Of a stretch of DNA of 64,000 nt, positions 12,352 to 26,500 are shown piece by piece. The DNA comes from Xylocopa sonorina. Taxonomy: Eukaryota > Arthropoda > Insecta > Hymenoptera > Apidae. The stretch is from NCBI RefSeq assembly GCF_050948175.1, contig NW_027490487.1:62001-126000 (forward strand). The letters run 5' to 3'. Under the pieces are notes generated by a model. It worked only from the letters and a program-made list of their open reading frames with translations. It did no database searches and was not told where the DNA came from. Each line of letters starts with the position of its first letter. Positions within the stretch are counted from its first letter, which is position 1. Both the position numbers and the translations under genes were made by a program.

Positions 12352-15300
12352 GCTGATGTCTACGTATCGTAGCAATAGAGTTCTAATGCTTCACAAGACG
12401 AGATGCCTCATTTCATTTCTATGTTTCATGATAAGATATAATATTCATTGAGAAGTGTCATGTATATCTCGTATTCACTTCAAACGAATGTAAATGCGAC
12501 ACTTCCATGCTAGGAAATAGCGTTTGCAGGTGTCTACGTATCGTAGCAATAGAGTTCTAATGCTTCTTAAAACGCGATATCGCATCTCATTTCTATGTTA
12601 CATGATAAGATATAATGTTCATTGCGAAGTGTCATGTATACCTCGTATTCACTCCAAACGAATGTAAATGCGACACTTCCATGCTAGGAAATAGCGTTTG
12701 CAGATGTCTACGCATCGTAGCAATAGAGTTCTAATGCTTCTCAAAACGCGATATAGCACCTCATTCCTATGTTTCATGATAAGATATAATATTCATTGCG
12801 AAGTGTCATGTATATCTCGTATTCACTTCAAACGAATGTAAATGCGACACTTCCATGCTGGGAAATAGCGTTTGCAGATGTCTACGTATCGTAGCAATAG
12901 AGTTCTAATGCTTCTTAAAACGCGATATCGCATCTCACTGCTATGTTACATGAGAAGATATAATATTCATTGCGAAGTGTCATGTATATCTCGTATTCAC
13001 ATCAAAAGAATGTAAATGCGACACTTCCATGCTAGGGAATAGCGTTTGCAGATGTCTACGTATCGCAGCAATAGAGTTCCAATGCTTCCTAAAACGCGAT
13101 ATCGCATCAATCTTCTATGTTTCATGATAAGGTATGATATTCATAGCGAAGTGTCATGTATACCTCGTATTCACTTCAAATGAATGTAAATGCGACACTT
13201 CCATGCTAGGAAATAGCGTTTGCAGATGTCTACGTATCGTAGCAATAGAGTTCTAATGCTTCTTAGAACGCGATATCGCATCTCACTTTTATGTTTCATG
13301 ATAAGATATAATATTCACTGCGAAGTGTCATGTATACCTCGTATTCACTTCAAATGAATGTAAATGCGACACTTCCATGCTAGGAAATAGCGTTTGCAGA
13401 TGTCTACGTATCACAGCAATACAGTACTAATGCTTCTTAAAACGAGATGTCGTATTTCATTTCTATGTTTCGTAATAAGATATACTATTCATTGTGTAAT
13501 GTTATGTATACCTCGTATTCACTTCAGTGGAATGTAAGTGCGAAATTTCGTTGCTAGGAAATAGGGTTTGCAGATGTCTACGTATATTAGCAATAGAGTT
13601 CTAATGCTTCTCAGAACGCGATATAGCACCTCATTCCTATGTTTCATGATAAGATATAATATTCATTATGGAGTGTTATGTATACCTCGTACTCACTTCA
13701 AAAGAAAGTAAATGCGACCCTTCCATGCTAGGGAATAGCCTTTGCAGATGTCTACGTATCGTAGCAATAGAGTTCTAATGCTTCTTAGAACGCGATATCG
13801 CATCTCACTTTTATGTTTCATGATAAGATATAATATTCATTGCGATGTGTCATGTATACCTCGTATTCACTTCAAAAGAATGTTAATGCGACACTTCCAT
13901 GCTAGGAAATAGCGTTTGCAGATGTCTACGTATCGTAGCAATAGAGTTCTAGTGCTTCTCAAAACGCGATATAGCACCTCATTCCTATGTTTCATCATAA
14001 GATATAATATTCATTGCGAAGTGTCATGTATATCTCGTATTCACTTCAAACGAATGTAAATGCGACACTTCCATGCTAGGAAATAGCGTTTGCAGATGTC
14101 TACGTATCGTAGCAATAGAGTTCTAATGCTTCACAAAACGAGATGCCTCATTTCATTTCTATGTTTCATGATAAGATATAATATTCATTGAGAAGTGTCA
14201 TGTATATCTCGTATTCACTTCAAACGAATGTAAATGCGACACTTCCATGCTAGGAAATAGCGTTTGCAGGTGCCTACGTATCGTAGCAATAGAGTTCTAA
14301 TGCTTCTTAAAACGCGATATCGCATCTCACTGCTATGTTTTGTGAGAAGATATAATATTCATTGCGAAGTGTCATGTATATCTCGTATTCACATCAAAAG
14401 AATGTAATTGCGACACTTCCATGCTAGGTAATAGCGTTTGCAGACGTCTACGTATCGTAGCAATAGAGTTCTAATGCTTCTTAAAACGAGATGCCCCATT
14501 TCATTTCTATGTTCCGTGATAAGATATAATATTCATTGTGGAGTGTCATGTATACCTCGTATTCACTTCAAACGAATGTAAATGCGACACTTCCATGCTA
14601 GGAAATTGCGTTTGCAGGTGTCTACGTATCGTAGCAATAGAGTTCTAATGCTTCTTAAAACGCGATATCGCATCTCACTGCTATGTTTCATGAGAAGATA
14701 TAATATTCATTGCGAAGTGTCGTGTATACCTCGTATTCACTTCAAAAGAATGTAAATGCGACACTTCCATGCTAGGAAATAGCGTTTGCAGATGCCTACG
14801 TATCGTAGCAGTAGAGTTCTAATGCTTCTTAGAACGCGATATCGCATATCACTTCTATGTTTCATGATAAGATATAATGTTCATTGCGAAGTGCCATGTA
14901 TACCGCGATTTCACTTCACAAGAATGTAAATGCGACACTTTCTTGCTAGGAAATATTGTTTGCAGATGTCTACGTATCATAGCAATAGAGTACTAATGCT
15001 TCTTAAAACGAGATGTCGTATTTCATTTCTATGTTTCGTAATAAGATATAATATTCATTGTATAATGTTATGTATACCTCGTATTCACTTCAGTGGAATG
15101 TAAGTGCGAAATTTCCTTGCTAGGAAATAGCGTTTGCAGATGTCTACGTATCGTAGCAATAGAGTTCTAATCCTTCTTAAAACGAGATGTTGCATCTCAC
15201 TTCTATGTTTCATGATCAGATATAATATTCATTGCGAAGTGTCATGTATATCTCGTATTCACTTCAAACGAATGTAAATGCGACACTTCCATGCTAGGAA

Positions 15301-15657
15301 ATAGCGTTTGCAGATGTCTACGTATCACAGCAATAGAGTACTAATGCTTCTTAAAACGAGATGTCGTATTTCATTTCTATGTTTCGTAATAAGATATAAT
15401 ATTCATTGTGTTATGTTCTGTATACCTCGTATTCACTTCAGTGGACTGTAAGTGCGAAATTTCCCTGCTAGGAAATAGAGTTTGCAGATGTCTACGTATA
15501 TTAGCAATAGAGTTCTAATGCTTCTCAAAACGCGATATAGCACCTCATTCCTATGTTTCATGATAAGATATAATATTCATTATGGAGTGTTACGTATACC
15601 TCGTACTCACTTCAAGAGAATGTAAATGCGACACTTCCATGCTAGGAAATAGCTTTT

Positions 15658-16527
15658 GCAGTTGTCTACGTATCGTAGCAATAGAGTTCTAATGCTTCTT
15701 AAAACGCGATATCGCATCTCACTGCTATGTTTCATGATAAGATATGATATTCATTATGGAGTGTTATGTATACCTCGTACTCACTTCAAAAGAATGTAAA
15801 TGCGACCCTTCCATGCTAGGAAATAGCCTTTGCGGATGTCTACGTATCGTAGCTATAGAGTTCTAATGCTTCTCAAAACGCGATATAGCATCTCATTCCT
15901 ATGTTTCATGATAAAATATAATATTCATTGCGAAGTGTCATGTATACCTCGATTTCACTTCACAAGAATGTAAATGCGACACGTCCTTCCTAGGAAATAT
16001 TGTTTGCAGATGTCTACGTATCACAGCAATAGAGTAATAATGCTTCTTAAAACGAGATGTCGTATTTCATTTCTATGTTTCGTAATAAGATATAATACTC
16101 ATTGTGCAATGTTATGTATACCTCGTATTCACTTCAGTGGAATGTAAGTGCGACACTTCCATGCTAGGAAATAGCGTTTGCAGATGCCTACGTATCGTAG
16201 CAGTAGAGTTCTAATGCTTCACAAAACGCGATATAGCACCTCATTCCTATGTTTCATGATAAGATATAATATTCATTGCGAAGTGTCATGTATATCTCGT
16301 ATTCACTTCAAAAGAATGTAAATGCGACACTTCCATGCTAGGAAATAGCGTTTGCGGATGTCTACGTATCGCAGCAATAGAGTTCTAATGCTTCCTAAAA
16401 CGCGATATCGCATCTCTCTTCTATGTTTCATGATAAGGTATAATATTCATTGCAAAGTGTCATGTATACCTCGTATTCACTTCAAATGAATGTAAGTGCG
16501 ACACTTCCATGCTAGGAAATAGCTTTT
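15658..16527 (+). repeat. 5-monomer HOR unit, copy 1 (870 bp)
   Basis: Monomer order: CTTTTGCAG, CCTTTGC with AGCTATAGAG, ATTGTTTGCAG with CACAGCAATAGAGTAATAATG, CGTAGCAGTAG, then CGCAG. The AGTAATAATG marker recurs exactly 870 bp later. A related but not identical run occurs at about 0.5-1.4 kb. Confidence 0.85.
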
Positions 16528-17397
16528 GCAGATGTCTACGTATCGTAGCAATAGAGTTCTAATGCTTCTTAAAACGCGATATCGCATCCCACTGCTATGT
16601 TTCATGATAAGATATAATATTCATTATGGAGTGTTATGTATACCTCGTACTCACTTCAAAAGAATGTAAATGCGACCCTTCCATGCTAGGAAATAGCCTT
16701 TGCAGATGTCTACGTATCGTAGCTATAGAGTTCTAATGCTTCTCAAAACGCGATATAGCATCTCATTCCTATGTTTCATGATAAAATATAATATTCATTG
16801 CGAAGTGTCATGTATACCTCGATTTCACTTCACAAGAATGTAAATGCGACACTTCCTTCCTAGGAAATATTGTTTGCAGATGTCTACGTATCACAGCAAT
16901 AGAGTAATAATGCTTCTTAAAACGAGATGTCGTATTTCATTTCTATGTTTCGTAATAAGATATAATACTCATTGTGTAATGTTATGTATACCTCGTATTC
17001 ACTTCAGTGGAATGTAAGTGCGACACTTCCATGCTAGGAAATAGCGTTTGCAGATGCCTACGTATCGTAGCAGTAGAGTTCTAATGCTTCTCAAAACGCG
17101 ATATAGCACCTCATTCCTATGTTTCATGATAAGATATAATATTCATTGCGAAGTGTCATGTATATCTCGTATTCACATCAAAAGAATGTAAATGCGACAC
17201 TCCCATGCTAGGAAATAGCGTTTGCAGATGTCTACGTATCGCAGCAATAGGGTTCCAATGCTTCCTAAAACGCGATATCGCATCTCTCTTCTATGTTTCA
17301 TGACAAGGTATAATATTCATTGCGAAGTGTCATGTATACCTCGTATTCACTTCAGATGAATGTAAATGCGACACTTCCATGCTAGCAAAAGGCGTTT
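16528..17397 (+). repeat. 5-monomer HOR unit, copy 2 (870 bp)
   Basis: Same five-monomer order as the preceding unit, including AGTAATAATG and the double-C variant TTCCTTCCTAGG. It ends in an unusual junction, GCTAGCAAAAGGCG, in place of GCTAGGAAATAGCG. Confidence 0.85.
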
Positions 17398-17571
17398 GCA
17401 GATGTCTACGTATCGTAGCAATAGAGTTCTCATGCTTCTTAAAACGCGATATCGCATCTCACTGCTATGTTTCATGAGAAGATATAATATTCATTGCGAA
17501 GTGTCATGTATACCTCGTATTCACTTCAAAAGAAAGTAAATAAGACACTTCCATGCTAGGAAATAGCGTTT

Positions 17572-17833
17572 GCAGATGTCTACGTATCACAGCAATAGAG
17601 CACTAATGCTTCTTAAAACGAGATGTCGTATTTCATTTCTATGTTTCGTAATAAGATATAATATTCATTGTGTAATCTTATGTACAGCTCGTATTCACTT
17701 CTAAAACGAGATGCCGCATTTCATTTCTATGTTCCGTAATAAGATATAATATTCATTGTGTAATGTTATGTATACCTCGTATTCACTTCAGTGGAATGTA
17801 AGTGCGAAATTTCCTTGCTAGGAAATAGCGTTT
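17572..17833 (+). repeat. truncated monomer, 86-bp internal deletion
   Basis: Two successive GCAGATGTC boundaries are 262 bp apart instead of 348. The sequence passes from GTATTCACTTC straight to TAAAACGAGATG near 17701, joining monomer base 130 to about base 43 of the next copy. CTTC or TTCT at both breakpoints gives a few bases of microhomology. It is the only large length change in the window and shifts the 174-bp phase of everything to its right. Confidence 0.92.
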
Positions 17834-18699
17834 GCAGATGTCTACGTATCGTAGCAATAGAGTTCTAATGCTTCTTAAAACGCGATATCGCATCTCACTG
17901 CTATGTTTCATGATAAGATATAATATTCATTGCGAAGTGTCATGCATATCTCGTATTCACTTCAAAAGAATGTAAATGCGACACTTCCATGCTAGGAAAT
18001 AGCGTTTGCAGATGTCTACGTATCGCAGCAATAGAGTTTTAATGCTTCCTAAAACGCGATATCGCACCTCTCTTCTATGTTTCATGATAAGGTATAATAT
18101 TCATTGCGAAGTGCCATGTATACCTCGTATTCACTTCAAAAGAATGTAAATGCGACACTTCCTTGCTAGGAAATATTGTTTGCAGATGTCTACGTATAAC
18201 AGCAATGGAGTACTAATGCTTCTTAAAACGAGATGTCGTATTTCACTTCTATGTTTCGTAATAAGATATAATATTCATTGTGTAATGTTATGTATACCTC
18301 GTATACACTTCAGTGGCATGTAAGTGCGAAATTTCCTTGCTAGGAAATAGAGTTTGCAGATGTCTACGTATAATAGCAATAGAGTTCTAATGCTTCTCAA
18401 AACGCGATATAGCACCTCTTTCCTATGTTTCATGATAAGATATAGTATTCATTGCGAAGTGTCATGTATATCTCGTATTCACTTCAAAAGAATGTAAAGG
18501 CGACACTTCCATGCTAGGAAATAGCGTTTGCAGATGTCTACGTATCGCAGCAATAGAGTTCCAATGCTTCCTAAAACGCGATATAGCATCTCTCTTCTAT
18601 GTTTCATGATAAGGTGTAATATTCATTGCGAAGCGTCATGTATACCTCGAATTCACTTCAAATGAATGTAAATGCGACACTTCCATGCTAGGAAATAGC

Positions 18700-21590
18700 G
18701 TTTGCAGATGTCTACGTATCGTAGCAATGGAGTTCTAATGTCTCTCAAAACGCGATATCGCATCTCATTTCTATGCTTCATGATAAGATATAATATTCAT
18801 TGCGAAGTGTCATGTATACCTCGTTTTCACTTCAGAAGAATGTAAATGCGAAACTTCCTTGCTAGGAAATAGCGTTTGCAGATGACTACGTATCGTAGCA
18901 ATAGAGTTCTAATGCTTCTCAAAACGCGATATCGCATCTCATTTCGATGCTGCATGATAAGATATAATATTCATAGCGAAGTGTCATGTATACCTCGTAT
19001 TCACTCCAAACGAATGTAAATGCGACACTTCCTTCCTAGGAAATAGCGTTTGCAGATATCTGCGCATCGAGGCAATAGGGATCTAATGCTTCTTAAAACG
19101 CGATATCGCATCTCACTTCTATGTTACATGATAAGATATAATGTTCATTGCGAAGTGTCATGCATACCTCGTATTCACTTCAAAAGAATGTAAATGCGAC
19201 TATTCCTTGCTAGGAAATAGCGTTTGCAGATGTCTACGTATCGTAGCAGTAGAGTTCTAATGCTTCTTAAAGCGCGATATAGCGTTCCATTTCAATGTTT
19301 CATAATAAGATATAATATCCATTGCGAAGTGTCATGTATACCTCGTATTCACTCCAAACGAATGTAAATGCGACACTTCCTTGCTAGGAAATAGCGTTTG
19401 CAGATATCTGCGCATCGAGGCAATAGGGAACTAATGCTTCTTAAAACGCGATATCGCATCTCACATCTATGTTACGTGATAAGATATAATTTTCATTGCG
19501 AAGTGTCATGTATACCTCGCATTCACTTCAAAAGAATGTAAATGCGAATCTTCCTTGCTAGGAAATAGCGTTTGCAGATGTCTACGTATCGTAGCAATAG
19601 AGTTCTAATGTCTCTCAAAACGCGTAATCGCATCTCATTTCTATGTTTCATGACAAGATAAAATATTCATTGCGAAGTGTCATATATTCCTCGTATTCAC
19701 ATGTAAAGAATGTAAATGCGACACTTCCTTGCTATGTAATAGCGTTTGCAAATGTCTACGTATCGAAGCAATAGAGTTCTAAAGCTTCTTAAAACACGAT
19801 ATCGCATCTCATTTGTATGTTTCATGATAAGATCTATTATTCATTGCGAAGTGTCACTTATACCTCGTATTCACTTCAAAGGAATGTAAATGCGACACTT
19901 CCTTGTTAGGAAATAGCGTTTGCAGATGTCTTCGTATCGTAGAAATAGAGTTCTGACACTTCTTAAAACGCGATATCGCATCTCACTACTATGTTTCATG
20001 ATAAGGTATAATATTCATTGCGAAGTGTCATGTATAACTCCTATTCACATCAAAAGAATGTAAATGCGACACTTCCTTGCTAGGAAATAACGTTTGCAGA
20101 GTTCTACGTATCGTAGCAATAGAGTCCTAATGCTTCATAAAATGCGATATCCCATATCATTTCTATGTTTCATGATAAGACATAATATCCATTGCGATAT
20201 GTCATGTATACCTCGTATTCACTTCAAAAGAATGTAAATGCGACACTTCCTTGCCAGGAAATAGCGTTTGCAGATGTCTACGTATCCAGGCAATAGTGCT
20301 CTAATGCTTCTTAGAACGCGATATCGCATCTCACTTCTAAGTATCATGATAAGGTATAATATTCATTGCGAAGTGCCATGTACACCTCCTATTCACATCA
20401 AAAGAATGTAAATGCGACACTTCCATTCTAGGAAATAGCGTTTGCAGAGGTCTATGTATCATAGCAATAGAGTTCTAACGCTTCTTAAAACGCGATATCG
20501 CATATCATTTCTATGTTTTATTATAAGATATAATATTCATTGCGAAGTAGCATGTATACCTCGCTTGCACTTCAAATGAATGTAAATGCGACTCTTCCTT
20601 GCTGGGAAAAAACGATTGCAGATGTCTACGTATCGAAACATTAGAGTTCTAATGCTTCTTAAAACGAGATGTCGCATCTCATTTCTATGTTTCATGTCAA
20701 GATATAATATTCATTGCGGAGTGTCATGTATTCCTCGTATTCACTTCAAATGAATGTAAATGCGACAATTCCTTGCTAGGAAATGGCGATAGCAGATGTC
20801 TTCGTATCGTAGAAATAGAGTTCTGACACTTCTTAAAACGCGATATCGCATCTCATTTCTATGTTTCAAGATAAGATATAATTTTCATTGCCAAGTAGCA
20901 TGTATACCTCGCTTACACTTCAAATGAATGTAAATGCCACACTTCGTTGCTAGGTAATAGCGTTTCCAGATGACCATGTATCGAAGGATTAGAGTTCTAC
21001 TGCTTCTTAAAACGCGATATTGCATCTCAATTCTATGTTTCAAAATAGGATATAATATTCCTTGCAAAGTGTTACGTATACCTCGTCTGCACTCCAAAAG
21101 AATGTAAATGCCACACATCCTTGCTAGGAAATGCGTTACCAGATGTCTACGTATCGAAGCAATGGAGTTGTAATGATTCTTTAAACGCGATATCGCATAT
21201 CAATTCCATGTTTCATGATAGGATGTAATATTCACTGCGAAGTGTTACGTATACCCCGTCTGCACTTCACAAGAATATACATGCCGCACGTCCTAGCTAA
21301 GAAATGACGTTTCTAGATGTCTACATATCGAAGCAATAGAGTTCTAATGTCTCTTATATCGCGATATCGCATCTCATTTCTATGTTTCATGACATGATAC
21401 AGTAGTCATTGCGAATTGTTATGTATATCTCGTCTACACTCGAAAAGATTGTAAATGCACCATTTCTTTGCTAGGAAATAGCGTTTCCAGATGTCCACGT
21501 ATCGAAGCAATGGATTTCTAATGCTTCTTATATCGCGATATCGCATCTAATTACTATGTTTCATGATAAGATATAATATTCATTGCGAAT
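18700..21590 (+). repeat. diverged monomer island
   Basis: Monomers carry many private substitutions, for example ACCAGATGTC, TTTCTAGATGTC and CGAAGGATTAG. Local order is weak, though a rare monomer (CTTCGTATCGTAGAAATAG with TTCTGACACTTC) occurs at 19922 and again at 20792, exactly five monomers apart. GTCTCTCAAAACG and GCAGATGACTACG variants link this island to 2.8-3.2 kb. Confidence 0.75.
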
Positions 21591-22490
21591 AGTCATGTAT
21601 AGCTCGTATTCACTTCAGAAGAATGTAAATGCGACACCTCCTTGCTAGGAAATAGCGTTTGCAGATGTCGACGTATCGTAGCAATACAGTTCTAATGCTT
21701 CCCAAAACGAGATATCGCATCTCCTTTCTATGTTTCATGATAAGATATAATATTCATTGCGATGTGTTATGTATACTTCGTATTCACTTCAAAAGAATGT
21801 AAATGCGACACTTCCTAGCAAGGAAGTAGCGTTTGCAGATGTCTACGTATAGTAGCAATGGAGTTCTTATGCTTCTCAAAACGCGATATCGCATCTCATT
21901 TCTATGTTTCATGATAAGATATAATATTCATTGCGAAGTGTCATGTATACCTCGGATACAGTTCAAAAGAATGTAAATGCCCCACTTCCTAGCTAGGAAA
22001 TGCGTTTCCAGTTGTCTATGAATCGAAGCATTAGAGCTCTAATGATTCTTAAAATGGGATATCGCATCTCAGTTCTATGTTTCATGATAAGATGTAATAT
22101 GCATTGCGGGGTGGCATGTATACCTCGTCAACAGTTCAAAAGAATGTTACTGCCACACATCCTTGCTAGGAAATGCGTTTCCAGTTGTCTACGAATCGTA
22201 GCATTATAGCTCCAGTGGTTCTTAAAACGCGATTTCGCATCTCAGTTCTATGTTTCATGATAGGGTATAATATTCATTGCGAAGTGTCATGTACACCTCC
22301 TCTTCACTTCAAAAAATGTAAATGCGACACTTCCTTTCTAGGAAATAGCGTTTGCAGAGGTCTATGTATCGTAGCAATAGAGTTCTAACGCCTCTTAAAA
22401 CGCGATATCGCATCTCATTTCTATGTTTGATGATAAGATATAATATTCATTGCGAAATGTGATGTATACCTCGTATTCACTCCAAAAGAA
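21580..22490 (+). repeat. long-range duplicated segment, copy 2
   Basis: Second copy of the 3.2-4.1 kb segment, with a few differences such as GGGGTGGCATG and a 2-base deletion near 22312. Similarity resumes in patches to about 23.2 kb (TTCTGATGCTACTTAAATCG, CTCTTATTCACTTC), where extra GCGTATTCAGATG monomers are inserted relative to copy 1. Confidence 0.85.
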
Positions 22491-23570
22491 TGTAAATGCG
22501 ACTACTGCTTGATAGGAAATAGGGTTTGCAGATGTCTACGGATCGTAGCAATAGAGTTCTAATGCTTCTTAAAACGCGATATCGCATCTCTCTCCCATGT
22601 TTCATGATAAGATATAATACTCATTGCGAAGTGTCATGTATACCTCGTATTCTCTCCAATCGAATGTAAATGCGACACTTCCTTGCTAGGAAATGGCTTA
22701 TTCAGATGTCTGCGTATCGTAACAATGGAGTTTTAATGCTACTTAAATCGCGATATCGCATCTCATTTCTATGTTTCGTGATAAGATATAATAATCATTG
22801 CGAAGTGTCATGTATACCTCGTATTCACTCTAAAAGAATGTAAATGCAACTATTGCTTGCTAGGAAATGGCGTATTCAGATGTCTACGTATCGTAGCAAT
22901 GGCGTTTTAATGCTACTTACATCGCGATATCGCATCTCATTTCTATGTTTCGTGATAAGATATAATAATCATTGCGAAGTGTCATGTATACCTCGTATTC
23001 ACTCCAAAAGTATGTAAATGCGACTATTGCTTGCTAGGAAATAGCGTTTGCAGATGTCTACGTATCGTAGCAATAGTGTTCTGATGCTACTTAAATCGCG
23101 ATATCGCATCTCATATATATGTTTCGTGATAAGACATAATATTCATTGCGAAGTGTCATGTATACCTCTTATTCACTTCAAAAGAATGTAAGTGCCACAC
23201 TTCCATGCTAGGAAATAGCGTCTGCAGATGTCTACGCGTCGAGGCAATAGAGTTCTAATGCTTCTTAAAACGCGATATCGCATCTAAATTCTATGTTTCA
23301 TTATAAGATATAATATTCATTGCGAAGTGTCATGTATACCTCGTATTCACATCAAAAGAATGTAAATGCGACTATTCCCTGCTAGGGCATAGCGTTTGCA
23401 GATGCCTACGTGTCGTAGCAATAGATTTCTAATGCTTCTTAGATCGCGATATCGCATCTCATTTCTATGTTTCGTGATATGTTATAATATTCATTCCGAA
23501 GTGTCATGTAAACCTCGAATTCACTTCAAAAGAATGTAAATGCGACTATTGGTTGCTAGGAAATAGCGTT
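22490..23570 (+). repeat. GACTATTG subfamily block
   Basis: About six monomers of the subfamily seen at 4.1-8.7 kb. Two adjacent monomers with ATGGAGTTTTAATGC and ATGGCGTTTTAATGC look like a single-monomer duplication. The block ends where a CACAG-class run begins. No gene is seen. Confidence 0.7.
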
Positions 23571-26500
23571 TGCAGATGTCTACGTATCACAGCAATAGAG
23601 TACTAATGCTTCTTAAATCGAGATGTCGTATTTCATTTCTATGTTTCGTAATAAGATATACTATTCATTGTGTAATGTTATGTATACCTCGTATTCACTT
23701 CAGTGGAATGTAAGTGCGAAATTTCGTTGCTAGGAAATAGAGTTTGCAGATGTCTACGTATATTAACAATAGAGTTCTAATGCTTCTCAGAACGCGATAT
23801 AGCACCTCATTCCTATGTTTCATGATAAGATATAATATTCATTATGGAGTGTTATGTATACCTCGTACTCACTTCAAAAGAAAGTAAATGCGACCCTTCC
23901 ATGCTAGGGAATAGCCTTTGCAGATGTCTACGTATCGTAGCAATAGATTTCTAATGCTTCTTAAAACGCGAAATCGCATCTCACTGCTATGTTTCATGAA
24001 AGGATATAATATTCATTGCGAAGTGTCATGTATACCTCGTATTCACTTCAAAAGAATGTAAATAAGGCACTTCCATGCTAGGAAATAGCGTTTGCAAATG
24101 TCTACGTATCGTAGCAAAAGAGTTCTAATGCTTCTTAGAACGCGATATCGCATCTCACATCTATGTTTCATGATAAGATATAATATTCATTGCGAAGTGT
24201 CATGTATACCTCGTATTCACTTCAAAAGAATGTAAATATGACACTTCCATGCTAGGAAATAGCATTTGCAGATGTCTACGTATCGTAGCAATAGAGTTCT
24301 AATGCGTCTTAAAACGAGATGCCGCATTTCATTTCTATGTTTCGTGATAAGATATAATATTCATTATGGAGTGTTATGTATACATCGTACTCACTTCAAA
24401 AGAGTGTAAATGCGACCCTTCCATGCTAGGAAATAGCGTTTGCAGATGTCTACGTATCGTAGCAATAGAGTTCTAATGCTTCTTAGAACGCGATATCGCA
24501 TCTCACTTCTATGTTTCATGATAAGAAATAATATTCGTTGCGAAGTGTCATGTATACCTCGTATTCACATCAGATGAATGTAAATGCGACACTTCCATGC
24601 TAGGAAGTAGCGTTTGCAGATGTCTACGTATCGTAGCAATAGGGTTCTAATGCTTCTTAGAACGCGATATCGCATCTCACTTCTATGTTCCATAATAAGA
24701 TATAATATTCATTGCGAAGTGTCATGTATACCTCGATTTCACTTCACAAGAATGTAAATGCGACACTTCCTTGCTAGGAAATATTGTTTGCAGATGTCTA
24801 CGTATCACAGCAATAGAGTACTAATGATCCTTAAAACGAGATGTCGTATTTCATTTCTATGTTTCGTAATAAGATATAATATTCATTGTGTAATGTTACG
24901 TATACCTCGTATTCACTTCAAAAGAATGTAAATGCGACACTTCCATGCTAGGAAATAGCGTTTGCAGATGTCTACGTGTCGTAGCAATAGAGTTCTAATG
25001 CTTCTTAAAACGCGATATCGCATCTCACTGCTATGTTTCATGATAAGATATAATATTCATTTTGGAGTGTTATGTGTACCTCGTACTCACTTCAAAAGAA
25101 TGTAAATGCGACCCTTCCATTCTAGGAAAAAGCGTTTGCAGATGTCTACGTACCGTAGCAATAGAGTTCTAGTGCTTCTTAAAACGCGATAAAGCATCTC
25201 ACTTCTATGTTTCATGATAAGATATAATATTCAGTGCGATTTGTCATGTATACCTCGAATTCACTTCACAAGAATGTAAATGCGACACTTCCTTGCTAGG
25301 AAATAATGTTTGCAGATGTCTACGTATCACAGCAATAGAGTACTAATGCTTCTTAAAACGAGATGTCGTATTTCATTTCTATGTTTCATAATGAGATATA
25401 ATACACATTATGTAATGTTATGTATACCTCGCATTCACTTCAGTGGAATGTAAGTGCCACATGTCCATGCTAAGAAATAGAGTTTGCAGATGTCTACGGA
25501 AATTAGCAATTGAGTTCTAATGCTTCTCAAAACGCGATATAGCACCTCATTCCTATGTTTCATGATAAGATATAATACTCATTTCGAAGTGTCATGTATA
25601 TCTCGTATTCACTTCAAAAGAATGTAAATGCGACATTTCCATGCTTGGAAATAGCGTTTGCAGATGTCTACGTATCGTAGCAATAGAGTTCTAATGCATC
25701 TTAAAACGCGATATCGCATCTCACTGCTATGTTTCATGATAAGATATAATATTCATTATGGAGAGTTATGTATACCTCGTACTCACTTCAAAAGAATGTA
25801 AATGCGTCCCTTCCATTCTAGGAAATAGCGTTTGCAGATGTATACGTATCGTAGCAATAGAGTTCTAGTGCTTCTTAAAACGCGATAAAGCTTCTCACTT
25901 CTATGTTTCATGATAAGATATAATATTCAGTGCGATTTGTCATGTATACCTCGATTTCACTTCACAAGAATGTAAATGCGACACTTCCTTGCTAGGAAAT
26001 ATTGTTTGCAGATGTCTACGTATCACAGCAATAGAGTACTAATGCTTCTTAAAGCGAGATGTCGTATTTAATTTCTATGTTCCGTAATAAGATATAATAT
26101 TCATTGTGTAATGTTATGCATACCTCGTATTCACTTCAAAAGTATGTAAGTGCGAAATTTCCTTGCTAGGAAATAGAGTTTGCAGATGTCTACGTATATT
26201 AGCAATAGAGTTCTAATGCTTCTCATAACGCGATATAGCACCTCATTCCTATGTTTCATGATAAGATATAATATTCATTGCGAAGTCTCATGCATATCTC
26301 GTATTCACTTCAAAAGAATGTAAATGCGACACTTCCATGCTAGGAAATAGCGTTTGCAGATGTCTACGTATCGCAGCAATAGGGTTCTAATGCTTCCTAA
26401 AACGCGATATCGCACCTCTCTTCTATGTTTCATGATAAGGTATAATATTCATTGCGAAGTGTCATGTATACCTCGTATTCACTTCAAAAGAATGTAAATG

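Larger units (their letters stand above)
8690..14950 (+). repeat. homogenised domain with variable-length HOR
   Basis: A marked monomer (CACAGCAATACAG) begins at 8698, 10264, 11482 and 13396, spacings of 9, 7 and 11 monomers. Each is followed by a nearly identical series: TATTAG class with CTCAGAACG, then a monomer with AAAGAAAGTAAATGCGACCC and GGGAATAGCC, then CGTAG monomers. Constant series with variable spacing is the signature of a higher-order repeat whose length changes by whole monomers. Confidence 0.85.
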
